The notes under the pieces were generated by a model. That model did no database searches. It was not told where the DNA came from and saw only the letters and a program-made list of their open reading frames with translations. The position numbers and the translations under genes were made by a program. A stretch of 20,019 nt of DNA, taken from assembly GCA_003427395.1 (NCBI GenBank), contig BFEA01000305.1, forward strand, positions 1,556,029 through 1,576,047, given 5' to 3'. The DNA is from Chara braunii (Eukaryota > Streptophyta > Charophyceae > Charales > Characeae). Below are positions 1 through 8,827 of this stretch, piece by piece. How positions within the stretch are numbered: position 1 is the stretch's first letter; each line of letters opens with the position of its first letter.

Positions 1-241
1 CTATCCGGCGGCGGGCACTTTGAGTTATTCACTCGCATCGACGCCCGCCACTGCACGGCCTCTGTGGGCGCGCTCTCTCGTTTGCCGGCGCGCTTTGAAC
101 AATCCGGTACGCGCACCGCTCTGCACGCGCCACCGCCCTCGATCGCCTTCATCCACCGGGCGGAATCAAAAGTTCGTCGCGATTCCGGCGCGCAGTGGAA
201 GACGACCTCCCCCCGCGGGCCCACCGCGCTTAAGGGGTAGG
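1..241. other. GC-rich sequence, no recognised gene
   Basis: GC-rich sequence running up to an ATT microsatellite. Two plus-strand frames are open here from the window edge (to about 240 and to 274). This is expected of GC-rich DNA, and neither translation resembles a family I know. It could be the truncated end of an exon, but nothing in the sequence decides this. Confidence 0.3.
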
Positions 242-304
242 ATTATTATTATTACTTTATTATTATTATTATAATTACTATAATTATTATTATTATAATT
301 AATA
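242..304. repeat. ATT/TAA microsatellite
   Basis: About 60 bp of imperfect ATT/TAA trinucleotide repeat, interrupted by ACTTT and ATAATTACT. Confidence 0.9.
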
Positions 305-832
305 CTGTTGGTAATGATATTCCGATAGCATGTGATTCTAGCTGGCCTCGTGCCCACCCTAAGTGAAGGCGGAGCCTGGGCAAGCAATGCGACCATACTG
401 CCGCGCTGCCACCTTGTGACCTAAGCGAGCTTGTTGTTCGGACATGCACAAGGGCGCCGAGGTGAAGAAGGAGGGTTGCTGGGAAGCAAAGATATAGTGG
501 CCGTGGCCGAGCTGCAGGGTGCTGGGATGGTAGACTAGTGGGGGTCCTTGGGTAGGAAAGGCACAATGTGAGTGAAGAGTGAGAGAGGGAGGTCTAATGG
601 AAACTTACATAGGTGTTGTCATCATGTGCCCTGGTCCTCAGCAGAGACGTGACTCCGGTTACACGTTGTAGTGTAGGCTAGTAGGGGAGCCAGACCTACG
701 CTGGGCGCCTTACTAGATAAGCGACATTTCCTTGTGATTGTCCACAAAGAAAGGACAGGCAGTTGTTGACAATATACATTCTTCCCCCTCAGTCCTTGCA
801 CAATATAAGCCATTGGTAAGATGAAACTACTG
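305..832. other. No gene recognised
   Basis: Mixed-composition sequence with only short open frames on both strands and no protein motif, RNA fold or repeat that I can support. Confidence 0.4.
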
Positions 833-903
833 TTAATTATATTATTATTATTATTAATATTATTATTATTATTAATATTATTATTATTATTAATATTATT
901 ATT
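833..903. repeat. 18-bp higher-order ATT minisatellite
   Basis: From 841 the 18-mer ATTATTATTATTATTAAT is repeated perfectly three times (841-858, 859-876, 877-894) and followed by a half unit. The periodic AAT interruption makes this a higher-order repeat rather than a plain trinucleotide run. Confidence 0.95.
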
Positions 904-1149
904 GACCACTTGATATCATAAGATAGGGTGAAGGAGCAGATGTAGGAGAATGTAGGGAATTGGAGAGGGGAGAACGCCTTATTGAGCCTGCCTCCTCCAT
1001 TCTTCCCCATTCTTATCATCTGTTCGATTCCCTAAAAATGCGGGTTTCTTTCAACTCTAATAGATGTATTCCCATTGAGGTAATGCTGGTAGTTGTCAAC
1101 CTTAATATTCAGACAATTAATATGGACTGATCAAAGACCAGCGATAGGG
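904..1149. other. No gene recognised
   Basis: Unique-looking AT-moderate sequence. No supportable ORF, RNA gene or repeat. Confidence 0.4.
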
Positions 1150-1210
1150 CGATTGCGGGAGCTCTGCCGGAGTTCGGGTGGGACTCTGGAGGCAAGGAAC
1201 AGTAAGGTAC
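1150..1210 (+). repeat. Dispersed segment, copy 1 (partner at 18140-18200)
   Basis: The first 21 bases match 18140-18160 exactly. Similarity then continues at lower identity to an AAG/GTA junction in both copies (GTAAGGTACG here, GAAAGGTAAC there). The shared AAG|GT looks like a plant 5' splice site, so the segment may be the 3' end of an exon from a duplicated or mobile gene. The reading frame is not decided: both the IAGALPE frame and the DCGSSAG frame stay open in both copies. Confidence 0.6.
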
Positions 1211-1222
1211 GCACGCTTCAAC

Positions 1223-1246
1223 CTAAACCCTAACCCCTAAACCCTC
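1223..1246. repeat. Short interstitial telomere-like / telo-box tract
   Basis: About three degenerate units of CCCTAAA (TAAACCCTAACCCCTAAACC). This is the plant-type telomere heptamer and also the telo-box found in plant promoters. It is too short to call an interstitial telomere. Confidence 0.6.
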
Positions 1247-1411
1247 AGCCTATAACCTTCGAGTAATTACTTAATGACTACATTATAAATAGAGTACCTT
1301 CAGTCAAGGGTCCTCCCGGGCTAAACTCGAGGACAGAAAGAGCAAACAATAATGCTTGAGCAAGGGAAGAAAGATATGACCCGACTGGGGTACCTAACCA
1401 TTGTTGGTAAG

Positions 1412-1452
1412 CGTAGCGAGAAAGAGAAGTGTCAAGTCACTGTCTCGCTACG
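1412..1452. other. Perfect 10-bp inverted repeat (hairpin)
   Basis: CGTAGCGAGA at 1412-1421 is exactly complementary to TCTCGCTACG at 1443-1452, with a G-T pair possible one step further out. The 21-nt loop holds a second small hairpin (AGTG...CACT). The nested shape resembles the hairpin family at 18465-19289, but the loop sequence is unrelated. Confidence 0.7.
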
Positions 1453-2188
1453 TGAATGTTTCTTTTGGGTAGAGATGGCCAGGGGAATTGACTTCTAATA
1501 GTCTTCCCTCACTTATAGGTCACCTGACCGTGAGATAAGAGATGGGGATCATAAGTGTATTATCGAACTTGTGAGTGATATGACAAGATTGTGAAAGGAT
1601 GAATTGCCTCTACCAACCTTTATCCTATGACTAACTTATACCTACGTACTCCTACAAGTCAAAACTAACTCAGCCAAGGATCAGGGCGGACGATTTTAAG
1701 ACATGACGTACAAGTCCCGTATGACCTACCTGAATGATCATAAAGGCTTCCGGACGATCCGAGGAAGTTAGCGCCTTGGGGCACGATATACGGGTCAGTC
1801 TTAAGGCGTTCTACCGCGCGTATGCCTATACTACGGCAATCGAGAAAAATGCCCTCGGATGGCCTACCTCTGCGATTGCATGTAAAAGTCTTCGCACGTG
1901 GGTCAGTAGCTCAACAGGGATACGCCCACTTAAGGGATGGTGACAGCTCCCTCAGGTGGAGGTAAGTTGTACCTCGCAGGATCTCTAACCTGTCGTAGGG
2001 ATTCGCGAGAGGTATAGCATGCGCGCACGGTCGGAGTGGTGTTTCGCTAAGGTGACAAAATACTCCTGAGTGATACGACCGTGAGGTCCTACACAAGAAT
2101 TACTTTGCGTCTGGGTGTGGGACCGCCGCGCGCGACAGTGCTGCCGCCGCTGTCGCGCTGCGCCCTCGCCCGCGCGCGGACAACGCAC

Positions 2189-2190
<2 letters not shown>
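1453..2190. other. No gene recognised
   Basis: Short overlapping open frames exist on both strands, but none has a recognisable motif. No feature supported. Confidence 0.4.

Positions 2191-2222
<32 letters not shown>
2191..2222. repeat. (GT)16 microsatellite
   Basis: Thirty-two bases of uninterrupted TG dinucleotide repeat. Confidence 0.97.
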
Positions 2223-2224
<2 letters not shown>

Positions 2225-2247
2225 GGGGCATGGTGGGTGGCAGGGGG

Positions 2248-2436
2248 GCGCGGCGACCCCTCCCCCACCAATCAATCAATCCATCAATCAATCAATCAAT
2301 CAATCAACAAAAAAAAAAAAGCAAAATCGAATATTAAATGAATGAATCAATCAATCAAAGGCGAGGTAGGGCGACCCCGCCCCCACCAATCAATCAATTA
2401 ATCAATCAATCAACGGAAAAAAAAAAAAAAAAACGT
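2248..2436. repeat. Tandemly duplicated G/C block + AATC repeat + poly-A
   Basis: A module made of a GGCG...CGACCCC block, CCCCCACC, an (AATC)n run, then CAAC or CAACGG and poly-A occurs twice. Copy 1 is about 2248-2321 and copy 2 about 2360-2436, an offset of roughly 118 bp. The CCCCCACCAATCAATCAAT core is identical. The poly-A ends could mean two retroposed tails or slippage. Confidence 0.75.
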
Positions 2437-2697
2437 TCATTTTTTTTTTCTTCATTTCTCCTCGTAATATAGTCCACCCCCCCCAATTAAAAATTAGTTT
2501 TTTTGCATTTTTTTTTTGTGTGAGGGGGTGGGGCCGAGGTTGTGCCGCCCCATGGCGCTTCCCGAATCCCCAACCCCCTTCCCCTCTGGCCGCCACGTGG
2601 CGTCAAAGCCGCGCATCCGCGGAGTCGGCGGACTGGCCGCGTCCGCGGATTCAGCCGCGCTTGGCCGCCGCCGAGGGGTATACATAGCCCCTACCCA
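2437..2697. other. T-rich then GC-rich spacer, no gene recognised
   Basis: Runs of T, then a GC-rich block with short self-complementary words around CCGCGGA (about 2617 and 2643). A GTATACAT box lies near 2678. No protein motif is supported. It abuts the stop codon (minus strand) of the decayed coding segment at 2698. Confidence 0.35.
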
Positions 2698-3095
2698 TTA
2701 GGGGATCACATCGTCCAAGTGGAGAGGTTGATTGGTGGAGTGGTCTAATGCTATCATTAGGTAGTCATCCCCCTTCGCTATGTAACGGGGCACCGGGTCA
2801 TTTAAGTCTACCACATTGTACTGCTCCCCAAAGTTGTGGAGAAAGGAGGCCTGGATCTTTACTGGGATGTCACGAAATCCAACCATTCGAAAAAGAAGTC
2901 TTCCATCATTGAGCCAGGCGCTCTTCCAGACCCTGGTGGTGCGGGGCCGACAGGTAGCGGCGGACCTCTGATCTCTCACTCCTCAGTTTCCTCCAACCAT
3001 CCATGACTTTCTTGTCTTGTTCGTGTAGACAGAGGACTATAATCAGTGGGGCCGACAAAGGTTGGATCAAGAAAATGTCTTGTCCCACCTGTAGG
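2698..3095 (-). pseudogene. Unrecognised decayed coding segment, 3' part, cut by the retroelement
   Basis: On the minus strand a protein-like translation runs from 3095 to a stop at 2698. It is in two frames: 3095 to about 2940 (containing QDIFLIQPLSAPLIIVLCLH) and then about 2979 to 2698 (containing NFGEQYNVVDLNDPVPRYIA). One frameshift lies near 2940-2980. Composition looks like real coding sequence, with mixed hydrophobic and charged residues and few low-complexity runs. The segment meets the retroelement at its 11-bp target repeat. Joining 3095 to 9863 restores an open minus-strand frame across the insertion point, so this and 9863-10601 were once contiguous. I do not recognise the family. 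It may itself come from an older transposon. Confidence 0.5.
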
Positions 3096-3106
3096 CTGCC
3101 CTTAAA
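3096..3106. repeat. Left target-site duplication of the retroelement
   Basis: CTGCCCTTAAA, repeated exactly at 9852-9862. The first few bases (CTGC) are also the element's own sequence at the matching internal position (4283-4286), so the certain duplication is at least 7 bp and at most 11 bp. Confidence 0.7.
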
Positions 3107-3656
3107 AGACCAATTTTTCTCAAAGGGTGACCCTTGACCTTCCAAGGCCTACAAGACTGTTGGTCATACACTGCCACACAAATAAAGAAAGTCGTCATAA
3201 CGGGATGCCTCAACCGCATTTGTGTAAAAGCCGGCGGGGCAGGCCTTACTAGGACTCAAAATCAAACTTCGAAAGTGAGAGTTTCCCGCCAGATTTTTTG
3301 ATGGACAGCTCAAGAAATTTTCAGACCGAAAAGACGGCGCCCGGGACCAGTGGGTTCAGGTTCTATGCGGATGGGACGATTACGAATAGCATGGAACTGG
3401 TACACACAACCATGAAGCCTCGCTGAAACAATGGGACCCGAAGAGGAAGAGAGAAAAACGTTTCCAGCACGCCAAGGAAAAGTGCGCCACAATTTTTTTT
3501 GAAGTACGAGGAAGGAAAAAGCACGGGGTCTACAATTAACCTTTGTTGAATCTGTTTAGACTAGAGCCGTAAGAAAAAGCGCGGGATTGTACTTTTTTTT
3601 AGAGTTTTGAATTTTTGAATTTTCAAGTACGAACCGGGAGTATCGCTGTAAACTTG

Positions 3657-3668
3657 AAGTATTTATAT
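3657..3668 (+). promoter_or_regulatory. TATA-like box upstream of the ribozyme
   Basis: GAAGTATTTATA lies about 35 bp before the hammerhead motif and is conserved as GAAGTATTTATA at 9179-9190. If used, transcription would begin about at the ribozyme's 5' edge. Inference only. Confidence 0.35.
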
Positions 3669-3698
3669 GATAGAATAGCGGGGAACTAGAACTTTCGT

Positions 3699-3748
3699 TC
3701 TGCCCCTGACGACGCTGGACTGGCGCCAACAGAAACTTCTTGGGCACA
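3699..3748 (+). ncRNA. Hammerhead ribozyme motif, upstream copy (eroded)
   Basis: The core CTGACGA (3706-3712) fits CUGANGA. GAAAC is at 3732-3736. Stem I pairs 3699-3705 with 3742-3748 except one C-C mismatch. Stem II GCTGG/CCAAC has one C-A mismatch. Stem III (C3736 opposite C3739) is broken, so activity is doubtful. Position 1.1 is G here, pairing with C at 2.1, and repairs the mismatch seen in the downstream copy. The two copies together therefore suggest a fully paired ancestor. Confidence 0.6.
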
Positions 3749-4134
3749 TCGCCACGACGGGAGCGGTAGGACGCTACAACTTTCATCATAGTTTACGAGC
3801 TCATAGCACACCAGAGGGAGCTTCTTCAACAATAGGCTAGAGGGAGACGGACTCACCGCAATTCATGCTATACTGTCGTGGCACAATGCTGCCATTGCCG
3901 TGTTTTTTTTCTTGCGAGTCACCACGCTTCATGCTATGTTGCCATAGCAGTGTTCTGTGCTGCCATTGCAGTGTTACTTATTATACTACTTTCGATAATA
4001 ACGAAAGTACTTCACTCATGTGTATACCTACTGTTTGAACGCATGCTATGAATGCGGGTGTGAATGAATGTGCGCGGTTTACGAGTTGATGCTGAGTCTA
4101 GATTGTTTGAACACAGGCTATGAAATGTGTGTGT

Positions 4135-4140
4135 GAATAA
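4135..4140 (+). promoter_or_regulatory. AATAAA hexamer conserved in both pseudo-LTRs
   Basis: AATAAA followed by TGCGTAC is present here and at about 9702. It could serve as a polyadenylation signal in the downstream repeat. This is only a motif match. Confidence 0.25.
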
Positions 4141-4346
4141 ATGCGTACAGAGTATGTGCTGATACTGAAGTCTAGACTGGAGCTACAAAATTATACGCTT
4201 TTTCTCTTGCTCTATCGTCACGCTCCGAGTGACACGAGCCCGAACACGATCGGACTGGCTTCTAAGTCTTTTCGACTGTTCCCTGCTCACGACGGGCGTA
4301 CTAACCAAGCGAGAAATCGCACCCGCTTCGAGGTGTGTACGTCACG

Positions 4347-5345
4347 ATGGCGGATTTCGGAGCCAGAGGTGGAGGAGACCGAGACATACCGAAGTGCTAT
4401 AACTGCGGAGAACCTGGACACCTTTCGAGAGGATGCATCAAGCCGAGACGATACCAACAACGAGGCGAATCAAGCGGACAAAGCACGACGTCGAACACGC
4501 AAGCCAATAATGGCGAACGACAGATTGTCCCTGTGTAGGAACCTGATGCGATACAGAGCTATGGTGGCCACTAGAATAGATCCTACGGAGGGTACTCTAA
4601 TGGCGGCTACAATGGCGGCTACGAATACAACCACCACTCAAGTCTCACGTCCAACAGGGAGATCGCCGATGCGGTACTAATGATGAAGGAATTCTGCGCC
4701 ACAGTAGTGGAAGAAAAGAGACTGGAGAAAGAACGGCGAAAAGAAGAAGAGAATAAAAGGAAGAAAGATGCAGAAGAGGCCCGGTTAAGAGAAGAGAAAC
4801 AACGAACGCAAGAAGAAAAGTTACAAAGAGCTCAGGAAAGGGAAGCCAGGATCGCGTCGCTCATCGACAACAAACTCGAGAAGAGGGACGCTAGTTGTCA
4901 AGTCATTGTGGAACAATTAGCGGAGCAAGCAAGGATGATCAAGGAAGCGGTCGAAGCAATAAAGGCGGGAAGCGCAACAAATCCCATAATGGTAAAAGAC
5001 ATAAGAAGGGACTCGCTGTTGTTACGAGAAGCTGAGATAGAACGAACCAGACGAAAAGGAGGAAAGGAGATGACCCGCGATAAAGACGACAAACAACCAA
5101 ACAGTAAAGAGAAGATAGACCACATGAAGACGAGTGAGCAACAACTACAACTTGAAGAGGAACTAGAGACGATACGAAGGCAACACCAAGAACAGATTCA
5201 GGTCATGCAGGAAGAGATAACCAGGCTGAAGGTTGTCAAGGAACCAGAAATGTGCACTCCATCATCGTCGAAGAAGGCACCGAGTAGACCAATCACCGGA
5301 TCCCGAATGGGAGGACTTGATTGCTTGTTTACACAAACTGAATGA
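4347..5345 (+). pseudogene. Gag-like zinc-knuckle and coiled-coil N-terminal region of the PLE
   Basis: The start is taken as ATGGCG at 4347 (MADFGARGGG), which has a G at +4; an upstream in-frame ATG at 4335 is possible. A retroviral-type zinc knuckle, CYNCGEPGHLSRGC (C-x2-C-x4-H-x4-C), lies at 4395-4436. Next comes a basic Gln/Ser-rich stretch, then a Gly/Tyr-rich spacer (YGGYSNGGYNGGYEYN). From 4680 there are about 200 residues rich in E, K, R and Q with heptad-like spacing, a long coiled coil with a second block around 5140-5240. Two TAG stops (4536, 4572) interrupt the frame between knuckle and coiled coil. Zinc knuckles bind RNA or ssDNA; the coiled coil would multimerise the protein, so a Gag-like packaging role is inferred. 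The frame changes near 5290-5345 to that of the following domains, probably through a frameshift mutation in one original ORF. Confidence 0.75.
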
Positions 5346-5886
5346 TCCAACGTCCTAGTCCACGAGCGAACCCTTGGGGTTTTATTGGATTCTACCAAGA
5401 AGAAAAGCGGTGGTCACAAGACCGGGAGAAGAAGGACGATTGAGGTTTGTAGAAGAGACGAAGAGGCACCTGAGGAACAAAAATGTCAAACAACTGGAGA
5501 ACATGTGTAAGGACGAGATGTTGAAACCGAGTAGCTGGTGGAAGGAGGACATGATCGACGTCCTGGCACAACAGCGGGCAGAAAACGCATATGGCCAGAG
5601 GATGCGAGGCGAGTTGGTGAGGACTACCGAACAAGTCAATCCGATGGACAACGAAAACGGGACAAACAAATAATGAGGAGGGACGAAACCTGTCACACAC
5701 TTGGTCATAGTTTTGGGAGGAGAGCCACAATCCGAAGCGAAGGAACGGGAGCAAAGAAGAACAAAGCAAGATCGAGTATGAACTGAGACTGTTGATCGTG
5801 GAATTGGCAAAACATGACAAATACAGTGGCTTAACAAATTCCTCAACCAAGCAACCGGGTGGTAAACACGCGAATATGACAGGTTC
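5302..5886 (+). pseudogene. PLE linker with SAP-like helical segment (broken)
   Basis: The second frame opens about 5302 (PEWEDLIACLHKLNDPT), meets TAG at 5356, and continues 5359-5670 through a charged, mostly helical stretch. In it, HLRNKNVKQLENMCKDEML followed by WWKEDMIDVLAQQR resembles the helix-loop-helix spacing of SAP DNA-binding domains (weak, by eye). TAA TGA stops follow at 5671-5676. Between 5677 and 5886 the protein-like reading (ELRLLIVELAKHDKYSGL) moves to another frame, so at least two frameshifts are present before the endonuclease. Confidence 0.45.
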
Positions 5887-5889
5887 TGA

Positions 5890-6348
5890 AATCCCGCATC
5901 ATGTGTCTACGTACTCGTGTCCCCTATCTACAAGGTCACGTACATAGGACAAATAAGCAGAACCCTCAACGAGAGGTGGGACGCGGACAAGAGGGCGGCC
6001 GAAGCAAAAGAAGCCAACAACGGATGGTGGAATCACAAAGTGTACAGATGGATGAGAAAAAAGGGATGAACGAGCTATATTGCTATACCGATTACCGTGT
6101 GCGAAGGAAGAGATTTGACGACAGTGGAACAATTTTATATCCGAAGTTTTTGTCCAACGCTCAACTCAAGAACAAACAGACCACGACGAAGGAGAAAGAA
6201 TATGCGAGGCAAAAAGAAGAGGATAGTCGGGCGCTCCCAACAGTCCATAGGGGAGGCCGCGGCCCCAGTAGATATCCAGTTCGAGGACAAAACTCGCTTT
6301 TCATTAATGGGAACCTTGCAGCAGATGCACGATAGAAGTGGAAAATGA
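5890..6348 (+). pseudogene. GIY-YIG endonuclease domain of the PLE
   Basis: In the frame starting at 5905 the sequence reads VYVL (the GIY position), then YIG at 5941-5949, the conserved Arg at 5959 (SRTLNERW), an insert ending NNGWWNHKVYRWM, and the catalytic Glu at 6127-6129 within TTVEQFYIRSFCPTLNS. That last segment is the family's E...P-x-L-N signature. All key residues remain. The domain nicks DNA to prime reverse transcription in PLEs. A TGA at 6067-6069 splits it and a TGA closes the frame at 6346. A basic tail (RPRRRRKNMRGKKKR) follows the domain. It lies N-terminal to the RT, the permuted order. The true reading enters from another frame upstream of about 5900. Confidence 0.8.
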
Positions 6349-6363
6349 GTCATACGAAAAGGA

Positions 6364-7410
6364 ATGGGTACAAGCTGGTGCGAAAAGTGGTCGGTGATTA
6401 AACGTTGCTATGGTTTTTCGGAAATTACAATCGAAAAAAAGAAGTTATTACTTAGTGTGAAGTTGCGGAAAAGCCGAGGATTCACGGGCGAAATAACCAA
6501 AGTCATGTTTCACCAAGGCAAGGAAGGGTATGACTTATTAACAACACTATTGCAAATTCCGATCTACCATAGGACGTTTTACTGTGAGAACTTCTCACTG
6601 GACAGACTCGTTCGACTATATTACGGAGTTAGACTTTTCAAAGTAAAAAGGGAAAGGGCTATCCTACGAGGAGTAATCAACCGAACGATTAAACCGAAGT
6701 TTAACATTAGACGAAAATTGATCATCAGGATCAAGTACGAAGACGGACTTAGATTGTATGAAATCAGCAAGCACTGCAAAGAGAGAGTTCGCGAAACGTG
6801 TACTAGTGCAACGATTGCTGAATTTATACGTAGACGGATGAGGATCGTATGAGCTGGCACGAGGTCGGTTGGACAAATCCTGCACAACCACAGAGAAACG
6901 GCAAAACTGAAGCTGGCGGAGAGTAACTGCTGCTGTGAAAAATCAACCCTACCCAAGAACGAAGAAGGCCACGTATTCCTACGATTCTCAACCATCGATA
7001 ATATACACAACTTGATGAAAAACGCGAGAAACGTTCCGGTCCCAAGTTGGGACGTAGGACGCAGACTGGCCGCACAATTAAATTATGCCTTCGACGATTT
7101 TTTGGGAGTCATGGATAAACGATTCACCAGACGTGAACTCATGCAATGTTACAAACAAAGACCACCGACTCCAGGAATCGACACTAAACAAGTAATGGAC
7201 ATGAAGACAAGGCTGTGAGATATGACCGTTATGCCTGTGGATCACAACCAAGGAGACACACTCGTGTGCTACACAAGGATTTATTGCGAAGCTATGGAGT
7301 CGATGTTCATACGGAACGAGGGGTTCAGGATAATGGTTGACAACGAAGAGAAGATTATTGCAAAGAGCAAGGCGCAGTACGTGAAGGAAGGATACCAGAA
7401 AGTGGCGCAA
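6364..7410 (+). pseudogene. EN-RT linker of the PLE with C-x-C...H motif
   Basis: It is in the same frame as the endonuclease, interrupted by TGA at 6850 and 7216 (and closed by TGA at 7411). The first part (6364-6849) is basic with many Arg/Lys and the segment LLTTLLQIPIYHRTFYC. A cysteine cluster at 6928 (CCCEKSTLPKNEEGH) with His at 6970 gives a C-x-C...H arrangement that could bind zinc; zinc-binding motifs in this linker are known in permuted PLEs. Then come FLRFSTIDNIHNLMKNARNV and a helical region up to the RT fingers (7012-7410). Function is inferred from position: it leads into RT motif 1 at 7435. Confidence 0.6.
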
Positions 7411-8498
7411 TGAAATGATAAAGGAAAGCTAGGAAGGGCCTACATTATCCCTAAACACAAGGACACTACACGATGGAGGCCAATATGTTCGTCTTATAGC
7501 GAACCAAGTGGAAAGATGTGCAAGCTAGTGGGGAAGACGATCAATCATATGCTATGGACACTACCAAGGAAATCGAACTTCAACCTGAAGTGTTGTTTGT
7601 GATGTTAGAAACAACGAACAAAGAATTGACATCGAAAGGAGACAAGTGGGGAGTCTTGGGGGGAAGTTTCGATATCAAGGACATGTGCTAGAAGCTTCCC
7701 CATGATGCAATTTTGACTGCTATCGTGTGGGTAGTTGAATTCTACGAAAGTACTTAAAGGAAACACGTTCGAGTGAGAAGGAATGGGAAAGGCACTACTT
7801 TTGGGAAGGCTGCCGGAGAAGATGGATGGCAAATTGTCACCATGGGGACGATTGTGAGATTTGTTAAATATGATATAGAGAACATTTTTGTAGTTGCAGC
7901 CGATAGGGTGTTACAACAAGTAGTTGGCATATCCATGGGGAAAAGTAGTAGCCCAGCGATAGCGTGGCTACTATGTGCGTATTATGAATGCAACTTTTTG
8001 AGTACTTTGGGGAGGGACCGCAAATTAGTACACGGGTGTAGACCTGTGGATGGCGTCTCAATTTTTATCAGTTTCCGAATTGACAAGGCAAACAGCTTGA
8101 CGAAGGCAACAGATATCTGGCAACTTTTCCAGCACTATTACCATGAAGGATTGACATTAGTGAGAACAAACTAAGCAGCTGCAGCATGGCAGTTCCGTGG
8201 ATGTGATTTGAAGATGGAAATGTACCCCCCAACTCTATCATGCATGGCAAAGATGGCAAATGAACCAATTCTTCTCAAAGGGGGACCCTTGACCTTCCAA
8301 GGCCTACAAAACTTTTGGTCATACATTGCCACACGAATCAAGAAAGTCGTCATAACGGGATGCCTCAACCGCATTTGGGACCGCACCCTATGTAAAAAGC
8401 AGGCGGGGCAGGCCTTACTAGGACTCAAGATCGAACTTCGAAAGAGAGAGTTTCCCGCCAGACTTTTTGATGGACAGCTCAAGAATTTTTCGGACTGA
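7411..8498 (+). pseudogene. Reverse transcriptase of the PLE (catalytically mutated)
   Basis: The finger motif LGRAYIIPKHKDTTRWRPIC (from about 7432) is in the linker frame. Near 7587 the frame shifts; stops TGA 7600 and TAG 7606 lie in the old frame. In the new frame, motif A reads GGSFDIKDM with the catalytic Asp at 7671, followed by a TAG (7689) and LPHDAIL. A TAA lies at 7755. Motif B is QQVVGISMGKSSSPAIA (7914 onward). Motif C, normally YVDD, reads RPVDGV at 8040-8057, so the second catalytic Asp is Gly (GGC) and Tyr is Pro. TAA at 8172 precedes the thumb, which includes KKVVITGCLNRIWDRTLCKK and ends at TGA 8496. The order and sequence fit PLE RTs. It cannot polymerise as it stands. Confidence 0.85.
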
Positions 8499-8818
8499 AA
8501 AGACGGCGCATGGGACCAGTGGGTTTAGGTTCTATGCGGATGGGATAATTACCAATAACATGAAACTGGTGCACACGACCATGACGCCTCGCTGAAACAA
8601 TGGGACCCGGCGAAGAGGAAGAGAGAAAAATGTTTTCAGCATGCCAAGGAAAAAGGGCGTCACAATTTTTTTTGAAGTACGAGGAAGGAAAAAGTGTGGG
8701 GTCTAGAATTAACCTTTGTCGAATATGTTCAGACAAGAGCCGTAAGAAAAAGCGCAGGATTGTAATTTTTTTTTAGAGTTTTGAATTTTTGAATTTTCAA
8801 GTACGAAACGGGAGTATC

Positions 8819-8827
8819 GCTGTAAAC
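8819..8827. repeat. Left target-site duplication of the MITE
   Basis: GCTGTAAAC, repeated at 9168-9176. The empty site GCTGTAAACTTGAAG survives in the other pseudo-LTR at 3647-3661, which proves the insertion. Confidence 0.85.

Larger units (their letters stand above)
3107..4286 (+). repeat. Upstream pseudo-LTR of the PLE
   Basis: Matches 8262-9855 at roughly nine in ten positions by eye. It begins inside the RT thumb-coding sequence (SQRVTLD... region, corresponding to the RT frame at 8262-8498) and ends in the 5' leader just before the zinc-knuckle ORF. Relative to the downstream copy it lacks the 340-bp MITE, lacks one 35-bp duplication, and has a small deletion of about 13 bp near 3222. 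Such truncated upstream partial copies are the usual pseudo-LTR of PLEs. Confidence 0.85.

Noticed and set aside
1896-1935. tRNA gene suggested by TAGCTCAACAGG and a GTGGG/CCCAC stem
   Set aside because: No B box at a usable distance and no T arm or anticodon arm.
4141-4680. 179-codon plus-strand ORF overlapping the zinc-knuckle region
   Set aside because: From about 4347 it is the wrong frame of the knuckle-coding sequence. Only its first 50 codons, in the pseudo-LTR leader, are matched at 9707, where the frame is kept but the protein looks like leader sequence.
5382-5850. Two overlapping minus-strand ORFs of about 150 codons
   Set aside because: They are shadows opposite the PLE linker; CDS-like properties are on the plus strand.
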